A DNA stretch of 64,000 nucleotides from Scolanthus callimorphus (lineage: Eukaryota > Cnidaria > Anthozoa > Actiniaria > Edwardsiidae): positions 26,734,168 to 26,798,167 of the forward strand of contig CM066923.1 in NCBI GenBank assembly GCA_033964015.1. The letters run 5' to 3'. A program made the translations under genes and the position numbers. Positions 31,688-42,400 of the stretch are shown here, in pieces. Under the pieces are notes generated by a model that did no database searches, was not told the origin of the DNA, and saw only the letters and a list, made by a program, of their open reading frames with translations. Numbering within the stretch: position 1 is the stretch's first letter; each line of letters starts with the position of its first letter.

Positions 31688-33040
31688 GGAAATTGCTTTA
31701 CATTATCAAAACTCGTCTATAGGATTCAAAACATTAATCATTGACTCCCAGACTCGTGCAATTAACTAGTCAAGCTTAAATGAAACAAGTTCATAACCGT
31801 GAAAAAGGTTTTGATTCATGACCTTATTCTACGTAAACGCTTGTTTATTTATTCTATTTCTCATTTAATTGTTTGAGAAGGTTTTTCAAACACAAGACTG
31901 TGTTCTCTCTCGTCTTCTCGAAGTCTCGGTTTTCTAAAATCCTGTTGAACCTCTCGCTCCTTTGGGCACTGCTCACAAAAAAAAATTATCCACAAGTTCT
32001 CTCCTCCTCTATTTCTTTATTCTTCATGTTTTACTGTTTTTTATGTATATATCTTGTAAATATTATTTTGTGAAAAAATGGATTGAATTGAATTGAATTG
32101 AATTGTCCCGTGTTTGGTTTATTACATCAACGATTATTGTGATTTACCTCTACATAGTTCCTGATGAAGCTCGAGTCCCACGTTATTTTTGCAATATTGA
32201 TTGTTCCATCCTTTTATTCGTCGTGGGTATTTATTTATTTATTAAACTTTCACCATTAAGGAATAGGCCAACACAATGGTACTTTCTAGAAGCTCAATTT
32301 TGTCAGGGGAGGTGGGGAAAGGTACCCCTCTCCATCCCCTGCTGAGTTTTCAGCTATTATTCTCTCGAATGGTTATTTAGGGGCACCAGATTTGATTGCA
32401 TAAATGTACTTGCCTCGTGTTGTATAGTACGATGCGGCCTGCCTTTTCTTATGGTCATAATTTTACGAGATTTTTGCAGTGAAACATTGGAATTTCCCTT
32501 AAAATTAGGTTGCTGGTCTCGGGTCAAACCCCACCACCCTAGCTCGGGTGCCCCTAGAGAACCATTGTTTTGACCTCTCTCCTACTAACCTTGACCTCTC
32601 TCCTACTAACCTTGACCTCTCTCCTACTAACCTTGACCTCTCTCCTACTAAGTACGCGGCAATTTATTCATTTTGCACGTGCGTGGGCTATTCGTGCGCG
32701 GTTACCAAGCACTATTCACGGATATATCTCGGTGCATAGCAATTTGTTCTCATGTGAAACATAGGGCTAGTCTCGTCCATTCCCCGAGATACCTCCCGCA
32801 AACAGGCCTCTAGGGCCTGACTGACACAAACAAATTGCTAAGTCCTTGATCTGGAGATCTGGTCAGTATGAAATAGGTTGTCACGGTATGAAATGTCTTA
32901 CTGCCATCTTACATTTAGAATATATGCCGTTGCTCTGCGTTGTAACCATTAAACTTTTTGTTAAATGATAGAATATGATAAACAATGAGCCACAATGTTA
33001 CTTGACAGTTTACCACTTTGTTCCTACCAGTCTGCCTTGA
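31688..33040. other. 3' flank of 2CRD-4 (duplicate of 26130-27472)
   Basis: Same content as the unit A flank, with the 21-bp TTGACCTCTCTCCTACTAAC repeat at 32571-32651. No gene recognised. Confidence 0.6.
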
Positions 33041-33123
33041 GGTCATGTCACGCTCGTCCCGGCCCCTGGCACAGACGGTACGCGACGCGTAACTCAATCC
33101 AAACTACCTGACCTATAAATCGC
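33041..33123 (+). promoter_or_regulatory. orphan promoter copy truncated at a duplication junction
   Basis: Repeats the shared block GAGGTCA...CTACCTGACC and the TATAAAT box (33114-33120), then breaks off at 33123, 3 bp past the TATA box. The next base starts sequence that in unit A lies 0.5 kb further upstream (20312). It has no gene of its own. Confidence 0.75.
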
Positions 33124-33607
33124 TAGAACTACAGCCACTCAGATGGGTCATGGGGTTGCGTTCTCTGGGGATCATTTTCTCTTGAGTGACCTTGATTGTT
33201 AAATTTACTACCCTTTATAGTTTTTCCTATTTTTTCTACATCGTTTTAACTGTTTATTCTTTCATTGACGGAGCAATAGACATATCTTACAGGGGCGTAG
33301 CTACAGGCTGTCAAAATTTGTTAACATATGATAACCAAAACTATACCCCCATGTAAAAAGTAACTTTATGTGGACCCAATTCAAATGCTACTGCCTCTCA
33401 AACTTTCAGTCGCTCCAAAACTTGAAAGAGTTCTTTTACCTCCGTCCTTAAAAAAATCACCAAAATATTGTCAAGCCCGGGCTGAATGGGCTAAAGGCAG
33501 ACGCGCCTGTCGCCTGAGCCTAGAGCCCTGGGAGGTCAAGTCACGCTCATCCCCGGCCCCTGGCACAGACGGTACGAGACGCGTAACTCAATCCAAACTA
33601 CCTGACC

Positions 33608-33614
33608 TATAAAT
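33608..33614 (+). promoter_or_regulatory. TATA box of 2CRD-5
   Basis: TATAAAT 43 bp upstream of the ATG, as for 2CRD-3. Confidence 0.55.
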
Positions 33615-33656
33615 CGCTATACCAACACAATAGAGCAGTATCAACAACATGCAGGC

Positions 33657-36600
33657 ATGGCTACGCTCAAATTAATCATTTGCTTCGTACTCGTCCACTC
33701 CTGTGTTCAGCTCTTTGTCAGTTGTGACCAGCAATGTGTCCCTTTGCAAGGTTCGCTTGTTGAAGCATGCACAGCCGCAGGATACAATACGACCTACCCC
33801 ATCCCCGGGGACATCGAGCTGACCAAGAGATCCAAAGGCTGGGTACGGTCCTACTCAAACTGGGTGATGCGAGCGATGGAAAACTGCAGCGTCGCATCCA
33901 TGGGAGAGTCTGTCATATGTGCTACGATGGCGCCCTACTGCAGACCTCAAGACGACACACCATTCCTCCCTTGTCAAAGAGTGTGTTCCGAGTATCTCAA
34001 GAGATGTCAGGGTACTCTTGATAGCTTTTGGTTGGAGTACACTATTCCAATATGCTCTCTTCTTCCCAATTTCACCGCCGACGCGGGCAGGTGCTTCGAG
34101 CCTCCGGATTTTTACCAGCATTACAATTACAGCACGAAAGGTACTCTATATAGTAAATCATCAAATAGTCTATAGAGTTGCAAAACAAAAACAATGGGTA
34201 CGACCACTCTGTGTGTTAGAATGTCTAATGGGAATGTCACGCAACAAGTCTCTGTAGACTACTCTTGAAGTTTCAGTGTTGGAGGCTTGGAAATCGGGAC
34301 TTAATTTTGAGTGTTAAATTTTGATATGGAGTATGAGCGAAACTGAGGTTTAGGCTCGGATTCAAAGCTGCAAGATGGACTTACGTGGATTACACGGTGA
34401 CGTAAAGCTCGATAAAGCTCCTGTTTTTCGAAACATAAAAACCATCGAAAAACTTGGTGGTAGATTCTCGAGCTTATAAGAGACTTCATAATTCCAGTGC
34501 TCCTGCTAGCGAGGCTAGCCTGCCAAGATCCTGTCTCGAATAGTAGTGAGTAGTGGCTAATTGTATTGCTTGTGTAAACAGTTGATCTTTAGCTGAGGTC
34601 ACGCAAAAGGCTCTAGTTATGCTAGTTGTTTCCTTGTTGTTTTTTATTAGCTTCCTTGTGTCTATATCAGCCTCATTAGTTGATTATCAGTATTTCCGAA
34701 TTCAAGGTCCGTGGCCAATTGCTATTCCCTATATTGGTCACGTGAAGTGTCTATAATCCCGATAACGACACCTGGTACCCTGTTTATAACTACGATAAAG
34801 ACAATAATACACGGCCGGGTGGAGATATGGAATTTATCTTTGAGTGTTTTAAAAAACGGCACATGTAGAATTACCGGAAAGCGCGCAAATGTGGTGGATT
34901 TTTGTTTCCGTTTTTGATATTTTTTTAGCCACGTGACTTTCGATTTTGTTATTGCCGGTCAATTAAAGATTCCTCCCGAGTTGTCGCCAGGGAAACAGTC
35001 GAAGCTCACGCGATACACCCTCATTCAATAAGATACCTTAGGAAAAGTAAACTTTGACACTTGGTATATAACAACATCTTCCGTGGGTGAAAGACGCCGT
35101 TTGACCCTCACGTATGCTATTTTTTTGAAAGAAAAAAATCAAATAAAGACTATTATTATTATATTTGAGTTTATTTGCACTAACATGGGCTGCGTTATAC
35201 TTTCATTGCAGGGTTGTTCGAAGGCAGCTGTAACCCTATAGTATTTCCGTTCTGTAGGGCATGGACTATAACTACACCAGCATGACTATCAAACCCAGAT
35301 CAGGTTGTATCGTATATTCTATGGTAAGAATTTTACCAACACTTCGGAGGACGACAACATGCCCCGGGATTCATACGTACAGGACTGGGAATGGTTCATG
35401 AACAATCACTCCGATTGTTACACCAATTTGAAGAAGCTTGTGTGCGGAGATTTTCTACCACCGTGTTTTCCGGAAGAAGGTTTCGCGTATTACACTTTGT
35501 GTCAATCCTTTTGTCATCAGATTAGTTTACAGTGTCCAGCCATCCTGAATACCGACTGGAAATATTATGTAACGACCTGTGAAATGTACGCGTATGGGAA
35601 TACATCACATGGGTACTGTAAGCACACGACATGGCCTCCTCCCATGAGATATCTCAAATGGTTCCGTGGTGAGTATTTGGACTGAAAATGAGTCTCATGC
35701 ACCTCGCGTATAATAATGGAGAACAAAACATCACCAGCTGCTATATTTAATCAATAATTATATATGCTACCGAAATCATTAAACTGTTCTCAATGAGAAA
35801 ACAATGCCTCATCCTACTGCTATTCCTCCTCCTCTTCCTTCTCCTTCTCTTCCTGTTCGTACTGCTCGTACTCTTCCTCTTCACCCTCTTCCTTCTCCGC
35901 TTCCTCCATCTACCCTTCATGCTCTTCCTTCTCCTTCTCTTCCTGTTCGTACTGCTCGTCCTATTCCTCTTCACCCTCTTCCTTCTCCTCGTCCTCCATC
36001 TACCCTTCATGCTCTTCCTTCTCCTTCTCTTCCTGTTCGTACTGCTCGTCCTATTCCTCTTCACCCTCTTCCTTCTCCTCGTCCTCCATCTACCCTTCAT
36101 GCTCTTCCTTCTCCTTCTCTTCCTGTTCGTACTGCTCGTCCTATTCCTCTTCACCCTCTTCCTTCTCCGCGTCCTCCATCTACCATTCATGCTCTTCCTT
36201 CTCCTTCTCTTCCTGTTCGTACTGCTCGTCCTATTCCTCTTCACCCTCTTCCTTCTCCGCGTCCTCCATCTACCATTCATGCTCTTCCTTCTCCTTCTCT
36301 TCCTGTTCGTACTGCTCGTCCTATTCCTCTTCACCCTCTTCCTTCTCCGCGTCCTCCATCTACCCTTCATGCTCTTCCTTCTCCTTCTCTTCCTGTTCGT
36401 ACTGCTCGTCCTATTCCTCTTCACCCTCTTCCTTCTCCGCGTCCTCCATCTACTCTTCATGCTCTTCCTTCTCCTTCTCTTCCTGTTCGTACTGCTCGTC
36501 CTATTCCTCTTCACCCTCTTCCTTCTCCGCGTCCTCCATCTACTCTTCATGCTCTTCCTTCTCCTTCTCTTCCTGTTCGTACTGCTCGTACTCTTCCTCT

Positions 36601-38081
36601 TCACCCTCTTCCTTCTCCGCGTCCTCCATCTACTCTTCATGCTCTTCCTTCTCCCTCTCTTCCTGTTCCTCCTACTGCTCGTCCTATTCCTCTTCACCCT
36701 TTTCCTTCTCCGCGTCCTCCATCTACTCTTCATGCTCTTCCTTCTCCTTCTCTTCCTGTTCCTCCTACTGCTCGTCCTATTCCTCTTCACCCTCTTCCTT
36801 CTCCGCGTCCTCCATCTACCCTTCATGCTCTTCCTTCTCCTTCTCTTCCTGTTCGTACTGCTCGTCCTATTCCTCTTCACCCTCTTCCTTCTCCGTGTCC
36901 TCCATCTACCCTTCATGCTCTTCCTTCTCCTTCTCTTCCTGTTCGTACTGCTCGTCCTATTCCTCTTCACCCTCTTCCTTCTCCGCGTCCTCCATCTACT
37001 CTTCATGCTCTTCCTTCTCCTTCTCTTCCTGTTCGTACTGCTCGTCCTATTCCTCTTCACCCTCTTCCTTCTCCGCGTCCTCCATCTACTCTTCATGCTC
37101 TTCCTTCTCCTTCTCTTCCTGTTCGTACTGCTCGTACTCTTCCTCTTCACCCTCTTCCTTCTCCGCGTCCTCCATCTACTCTTCATGCTCTTCCTTCTCC
37201 CTCTCTTCCTGTTCCTCTACTGCTCGTCCTATTCCTCTTCACCCTCTTCCTTCTCCGCGTCCTCCATCTACTCTTCATGCTCTTCCTTCTCCTTCTCTTC
37301 CTGTTCCTCCTACTGCTCGTCCTATTCCTCTTCACCCTCTTCCTTCTCCGCGTCCTCCATCTACTCTTCATGCTCTTCCTTCTCCTTCTCTTCCTGTTCC
37401 TCCTACTGCTCGTCCTATTCCTCTTCACCCTCTTCCTTCTCCGCGTCCTCCATCTACCCTTCATGCTCTTCCTTCTCCTTCTCTTCCTGTTCGTACTGCT
37501 CGTCCTATTCCTCTTCACCCTCTTCCTTCTCCGCGTCCTCCATCTACTCTTCATGCTCTTCCTTCTTCTTCTTCTCTTCTTCTCTCCTCTCCTGTTCCTC
37601 CTACTTTTCGCTCTCTTCCATCTCTTCACCCTCCTGGTCCTCCTCTTCCTCTTCTTCCTACTCTTTACTTTGTTCCTCTTCCTCGTCCTCTTCCTTCTCC
37701 TTCTCTTCCTCTTCCTTCCCTTTCTCGTCCTCCTTTTCGCTCTCCTCTTCCTGTTCCTCCTATATTTCAACGTCCTCCTCCTCCTCCTCCTCTTCCTTCT
37801 CCCCTCTTCCTCTTCCTCCTACTTCTTCTCCTCCTCCTCCCTTGTTTTTCTTAACTTTTCTAATATCACAACATGTCTTCGTTTAATTCCTAGACTTCGG
37901 TACAACAGCGCCGCCTTCTAGTCAAGGACCCGCGGTCAAACCTTATGTCATAGTTATCGCTGTTGTAGTACCTGTGGTGGTGGTCGCGCTGGTCATCTTG
38001 TCAATAGTGGCGTGGAGGCAGAGGCGTCTGCCCACGATATGTATGAGAGGACAAGATAAACAAGAACTCGTCAACGAATGA
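33657..38081 (+). CDS. 2CRD-5: two-Frizzled-CRD single-pass receptor-like protein (two apparent frameshifts)
   Basis: Exons 33657-34140, 35212-35668, 37894-38081. Exon 1 is intact (484 bp): signal peptide and ten-cysteine CRD-1 nearly identical to 2CRD-4. Exon 2 is 457 bp, two short: TGTAAGGGC of 2CRD-4 is TGTAGGGC (about 35255) and CAAAACCC is CAAACCC (about 35290), so about 14 codons around the DYNYTS segment are out of frame and the net shift is -2. Downstream of that, from LYRIFYGKNFTNTS, the frame is intact to the donor, with own substitutions such as DSYVQDWEWFMNN and LPPCF. Exon 3 is intact, with the same membrane segment and RRLPTICMRGQDKQELVNE tail. Real decay or sequencing loss, as for 2CRD-3. 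Confidence 0.75.
35810..37855 (+). repeat. 2-kb pyrimidine array with 90-bp unit, intron 2 of 2CRD-5
   Basis: About twenty copies of a 90-bp unit (CTTCCTGTTCGTACTGCTCG, TCCTATTCCTCTTCACCCTC, CTCCATCTACCCTTCATGCT). Because 90 is 30 codons and the unit lacks stops, frames of about 700 codons stay open on both strands; these are artefacts. The unit differs from those in units A and B. Confidence 0.95.
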
Positions 38082-38500
38082 GGAACAAGTTTTGGTAATT
38101 AACTTGTCAATAACAATAACAACGCAAAAAATAATCTGTACGGATCTAATTATTTGATCATTGATTCCCAAATTCACAAATAACTCATCAAGAAAAGAAA
38201 CAATAAGCGTGTGAAGAAGGTAAGGATACGTGATCTACGATGTGAAAATTATTTTGCTTTTTCTCATCAATATTGACGTTTTAGCACATAAAGCACAAGC
38301 TTGATCCCACCTGGATCAAATAGGATGCTTTATATGTTGCGCCATTTGGGAAAAAATGAAGATTTCCCCACGCCCAGGGGCATAACCAGGATTTTCAATG
38401 GGAAGGACCCCGGGGGCCTTTTGTTAGACGTTTTCATCTGTTTATTTAAAATAATGTTCCATGCATTTACTACAATTTGGGTTTCTAGAAAGGGGGCCTG
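38082..38500. other. 3' flank of 2CRD-5, nothing recognised
   Basis: AT-rich DNA; the first 40 bp resemble the 3' flanks of 2CRD-3 and -4, then similarity is lost. No gene seen. Confidence 0.4.
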
Positions 38501-38504
38501 GGCC

Positions 38505-38752
38505 CTCCCCCTTGGCCCATCCCCCTGGGCCCTCCACCTGGGCCCATCCCCCTGGGCCCTCCCCTTGGCTCATCCCTCTGGGCCCTCCCCTTTGGCCCAT
38601 CCCCCTGGGCCCTCCACCTGGGCACATCCCCCTGGGCCCTCCCCTTGGCCCATCCCTCTGGGCCCTCCCCCTTGGCCCATCCCCCTGGGCCCTCCACCTG
38701 GGCCCATCCCCCTGGGCCCTCCCCTTGGCTCATCCCTCTGGGCCCTCCAGCT
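38505..38752. repeat. GC-rich minisatellite (CCCCTTGGCCCATCCCCCTGGGCC)
   Basis: About ten alternating modules of TTGGCCCATCCCCCTGGGCC and CTCCACCTGGGCCCAT. Open frames over it on both strands are artefacts. Confidence 0.9.
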
Positions 38753-39277
38753 ACGACCCTGTAGCCTGAGTAAACAGACATCATTTATCGCGCCGGTTCT
38801 TGGGTTGCCTGTGCGAGAAAAACGGGCTGAAACATTCCATACTGATGACGTCATAGATGAAGTAGGAGCTCTGTTGTCAAAACTGAATGAGAACAGCGTA
38901 GTCTGCTTCGATTACGGATAGTAGTAAGTGTTAGAAAGGTTATAGATTACATTTTTCGTTGCTTATCGACAAAATACACGCACTTTTTACGCTCTTAGCA
39001 GAGAATGCTTAACCAGGATCGATTTTGAGTGTTTACTCAGGTTACAGAAACACGAGGAGGAAAACATCCTAGCCGGCTAGTGCCATTTATTTGATGTCAA
39101 CGGAATGAGGTTACACTTGAATATATTGATTAATCAAGAAAAGATTGAAATCATAGGAAACCTCAACTTCATGATATTGTTTATTTTTTGAACGATACAT
39201 AAGTAAGTCATCAATTTGTAAGAAATTAAATAAAAAACCACAAAAGACCGTCCACTCGTTAAAATTATGTTCATGCT
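38753..39277. other. intergenic stretch, nothing recognised
   Basis: Mixed unique DNA between the minisatellite and the MITE at 39278. On the - strand an AATAAA (complement at 39180-39185) could serve the astacin gene as polyadenylation signal. Confidence 0.35.
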
Positions 39278-39407
39278 TTTAAAGGCCCATCACCAACCGG
39301 GAGCCTTTGCGCCCCGTTTTCTTTTGTTTTCAAATTGATCCATTGTTTTCGGGTGCTCTGATTGGCTAAGAGTCCGCAAAGGCTCTCGGTTGGTGATGGC
39401 CTTTAAA
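39278..39407. mobile_element. MITE just 3' of the astacin gene
   Basis: A 130-bp element, inverted ends TTTAAAGGCCATCACCAACC and about 33-bp arms running into GAGCCTTTGCG; an ATTGGCTAAG box lies inside. Non-coding; it probably falls in the 3' UTR of the - strand protease gene. Confidence 0.75.
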
Positions 39408-39448
39408 GTAGCACAAGCTGTACATAATTAATAAAAATGTCGGTGTTA

Positions 39449-42400
39449 TCATGAACAATAGCCGCAACTCTTTTTGCAGTTAATCTTCATCCACCCTTTA
39501 AGATCTTCCTTTGTACAGTGCTCCATTCTTTTAAATGCGTCACAGTTGAAGCGATTGTCTTCGCAAGCTGAATAAGAAAGATTGTGATGTAAAAATTCAC
39601 ATAAAAACATTTCTAGTGCTACAGACGAAATGAACAACTATGTCACTAATGGCCTTCTTGAAGGGAATCAGCTATCTTGCAACGTACGACTCATTGTTAT
39701 TGAGCAGGCACCGACCAGCGGGCTTTCTGTGCTGTGACGTCACATCTCCTACCTAACCACAGGGAACCCGCCAAGAACGCCAGAGACTAAGCTGGGCACC
39801 GGCATGATCTTTTGATTAAGTGTGGAAAGGTAGAAAGACGCCACTTGTACTCTCCTCATAATGCAAGAGTACGTACGTCCAGCATGTTCAATATTCGGTG
39901 CCTACTTTGTAGACATTGGCGCGTGCCTTGTAGCAAATTAAGAAACTGGTCAGATTAGTTCGTTTACCTTTACATTTACAAGTTCTTTCACAGTTTAAAT
40001 CCATGAAAGTTAAATAGTCACTCGATTGGCAGTATCCTTGGTCTTTGTAGTACGGACATTCCACCGGCATCTTATCGGTCTCTGGGCAACCTGAAAACGA
40101 AAGGGTTTTGCTCTGGTGATTGACTACCTTTGGCGCATGCGCGAGATTTCATACACCAAGCGTTCAAATCAGCCAATCATTAAAGCCCCCAAATGGCTTC
40201 GTCCAGTGAGAGCCTCATGAGAGTTGACGAGTCGGTGCGAGAATGAACTCATTCAGGACGTAACCAACGTCGCGCACCGAAACGCGCTACTTGAATTTTT
40301 TTTTTTAAAGAAAGCCTCCTCGTAGTGGTTCTAAGGCCTAGGGCAAACTTCGCATGATGGTCACAGACCACAGGAATAAGAACGACTGCAACGGAGACTA
40401 TCGTAATGAAGAGCCATGATGGGATTATTTCCAGTCTCCACTAACCTGAACAATACATGAGTTTGGCTTGTAAAATGTCGCCATCACTAAGCCCTCTCCT
40501 CTGCCCAAAGTCCGTCTTACCGCCTTTCGTCTCTAAAGTGATACTCGTCTTTGTCTTGCCAAAGGCATGCGGTCCGTAGTGCATCAGGCTATCTATGTCA
40601 TATGGAACTCCTCGACTGTCTAACGCGCCTCCAAGGATCTTCTTAAACTCGTCTTCTTGACCTAGAATATGGTACATAAATCTTCTTCACTGGCTCTAAA
40701 AAAGACTAGCCACTCCACACGAAAATGTGCAGTGAGATTTTATACCACCATTTTCAGGAGTGATTGGGCGTTCAAACACAGGGAGCCCGTCAACATGAGC
40801 CTCAACCATCTAGTGGTTGGATGTCCGAAACACAGGAGTAGAGGAGTCTATTTTTAGATTGCCATGGTTACAGAATAAGATGGCTGACGTCAGCACCGCT
40901 ATTGCATTGCACGCGTTCAGCTCCATATTCTCACTACCAGTTACCCTGCGAGCAGAGGGCAGGTTAACTATACCAGTAAACGCATAGGTGACACCGCTGC
41001 TAAACGTATTTTGCGCGCGTGGGGTACCCTCCTCGGGTACAGAATTGCCTACCCCCTATAATGTTGTTTTGCCGACAGCGAGCGGGAAATTCAAAAAACC
41101 AAGGTGGAGAAACAAAAGCCAAGCCTGAAAATTGCAGAACAGTTAGATTATTACCACAAGAGAAACATACTTTTTGCACCCAGCAGTTTTTTTCTTGCTC
41201 CCAATTTGGCAGCGGTGTCCGCATAGGTTTGCATAAATGTTTGTTGCCATGGGGCAGTTTTCTAGTGTTTTCGCTTGACAACAGGCCGACGTGTGAGCGT
41301 CAGATTACTGCACCGCATCATGGACATTTCTCAGCGCTAATCTCTTGTGTTTTGAAAGTTCTAACGGAGCAGTATATAAAAAGTAGCAATATAAAGGATC
41401 CGTCTCAGTCACCCAACTCATAATGATTCATTACCATCAGAAACTCTGAGTTAATGCAAAGGAATGTACGATTATCTGAACACTTTTTGTCGGTGAAGCA
41501 GGTTGCATTATGGGCAGGGTGAGACGGATCCTTTAAGTTACAAACACACATTCAAACATGCATTTTTAGAACGTTATACCTGGATCAACGTTTTCCCACA
41601 AAACTGTGATGTAGTCATCTCTATCCGGTCGGGACTGCTCGTGCCAAAAGCCAAGCGCATGCGCTAAGGAAGGAATGACGATAAAATCAATGCCAAGCTA
41701 TTGGCAACTCGTGAAAAACTACACCCGCTCAATCGAAAAGTTGATTTCCTGGCTTCTTTGTTTTTACAAAACGTTTGGCTTTCGTTATAGATACAGTGAG
41801 TAAGGATCCAATCAGATGGCATGATTCGTGATAGTATGCGAGTGGGTTTCTGCTTCTTGTTAACTAGACCCGCTTACCTATTTCGTGAGCTATGATCCCC
41901 ATGTGCACACAGTCTGCGCCGATAGAAATCCTTTGCTTGTAGCCAATACGCCCCACAGAGGAGTAGCACCTTAATCAAACAGCATTAAATGAGCACGGAA
42001 ATATATCAGGTATGTATCAATACCACAGTCTCACAAAACAGACAGGTTTGTATAAAACACTTTCTCAAAAAACAGGTATGTATCAGGTATGTGCAAAACC
42101 ACATTCTCACAAGACAAACATTTCTAGCTACGGCCTTGTCAGGTATGTGTTAAAAGAAACGGAAGTCCAGCCCCTCACCCTTTCCCTACGAAGAAGCTCA
42201 AGTAGTCGATCTGTTTGTTTCTTGCGATGAACTTGACGCACGGAACATGTTGGGTCCAATGATCCATCGCTTTTATTATCTCGGTTTTCATCACATCTGA
42301 GCAATCAAGTAACAATCAACAAGCAATTCCAAACCAAGCTGACTCTGGTACGAAAGTTCCCCGGCTCGTCACTTCGCGGGGGAGGCGTTTGCTGATTGGC

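Larger units (their letters stand above)
27473..33123 (+). repeat. segmental duplication unit B (carries 2CRD-4)
   Basis: Begins with the shared promoter block, directly after a 3' flank identical in kind to its own (CAGTCTGCCTT precedes the block at 27461 and 33029). It ends in a gene-less promoter copy cut at 33123. About 1.1 kb shorter than unit A, because its pyrimidine array is shorter. Confidence 0.85.
33124..38300 (+). repeat. segmental duplication unit C (carries 2CRD-5)
   Basis: 33124-33656 matches 20312-20840 closely, and exon 1 is almost identical to units A and B. Similarity falls off inside intron 1 (no 22-bp repeat) and intron 2 carries a different pyrimidine array and no LINE relic. 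The 3' limit is approximate. Confidence 0.7.

Noticed and set aside
35747..37921. Frames of 480-705 codons on both strands
   Set aside because: Produced by a stop-free 90-bp repeat in intron 2 of 2CRD-5; no non-repeat domain.
38301..38921. 206-codon + strand frame
   Set aside because: Most of it is the GC-rich minisatellite at 38505-38752; the ends have no recognisable domain.
39449..39637. Separate small secreted ShKT peptide gene
   Set aside because: The ShKT codons start at a splice acceptor in phase with the astacin exons; the upstream Met lies in the intron.
41000..41281. 93-codon - strand frame in an astacin intron
   Set aside because: Has some cysteines but no known domain, and the flanking exons splice correctly without it.
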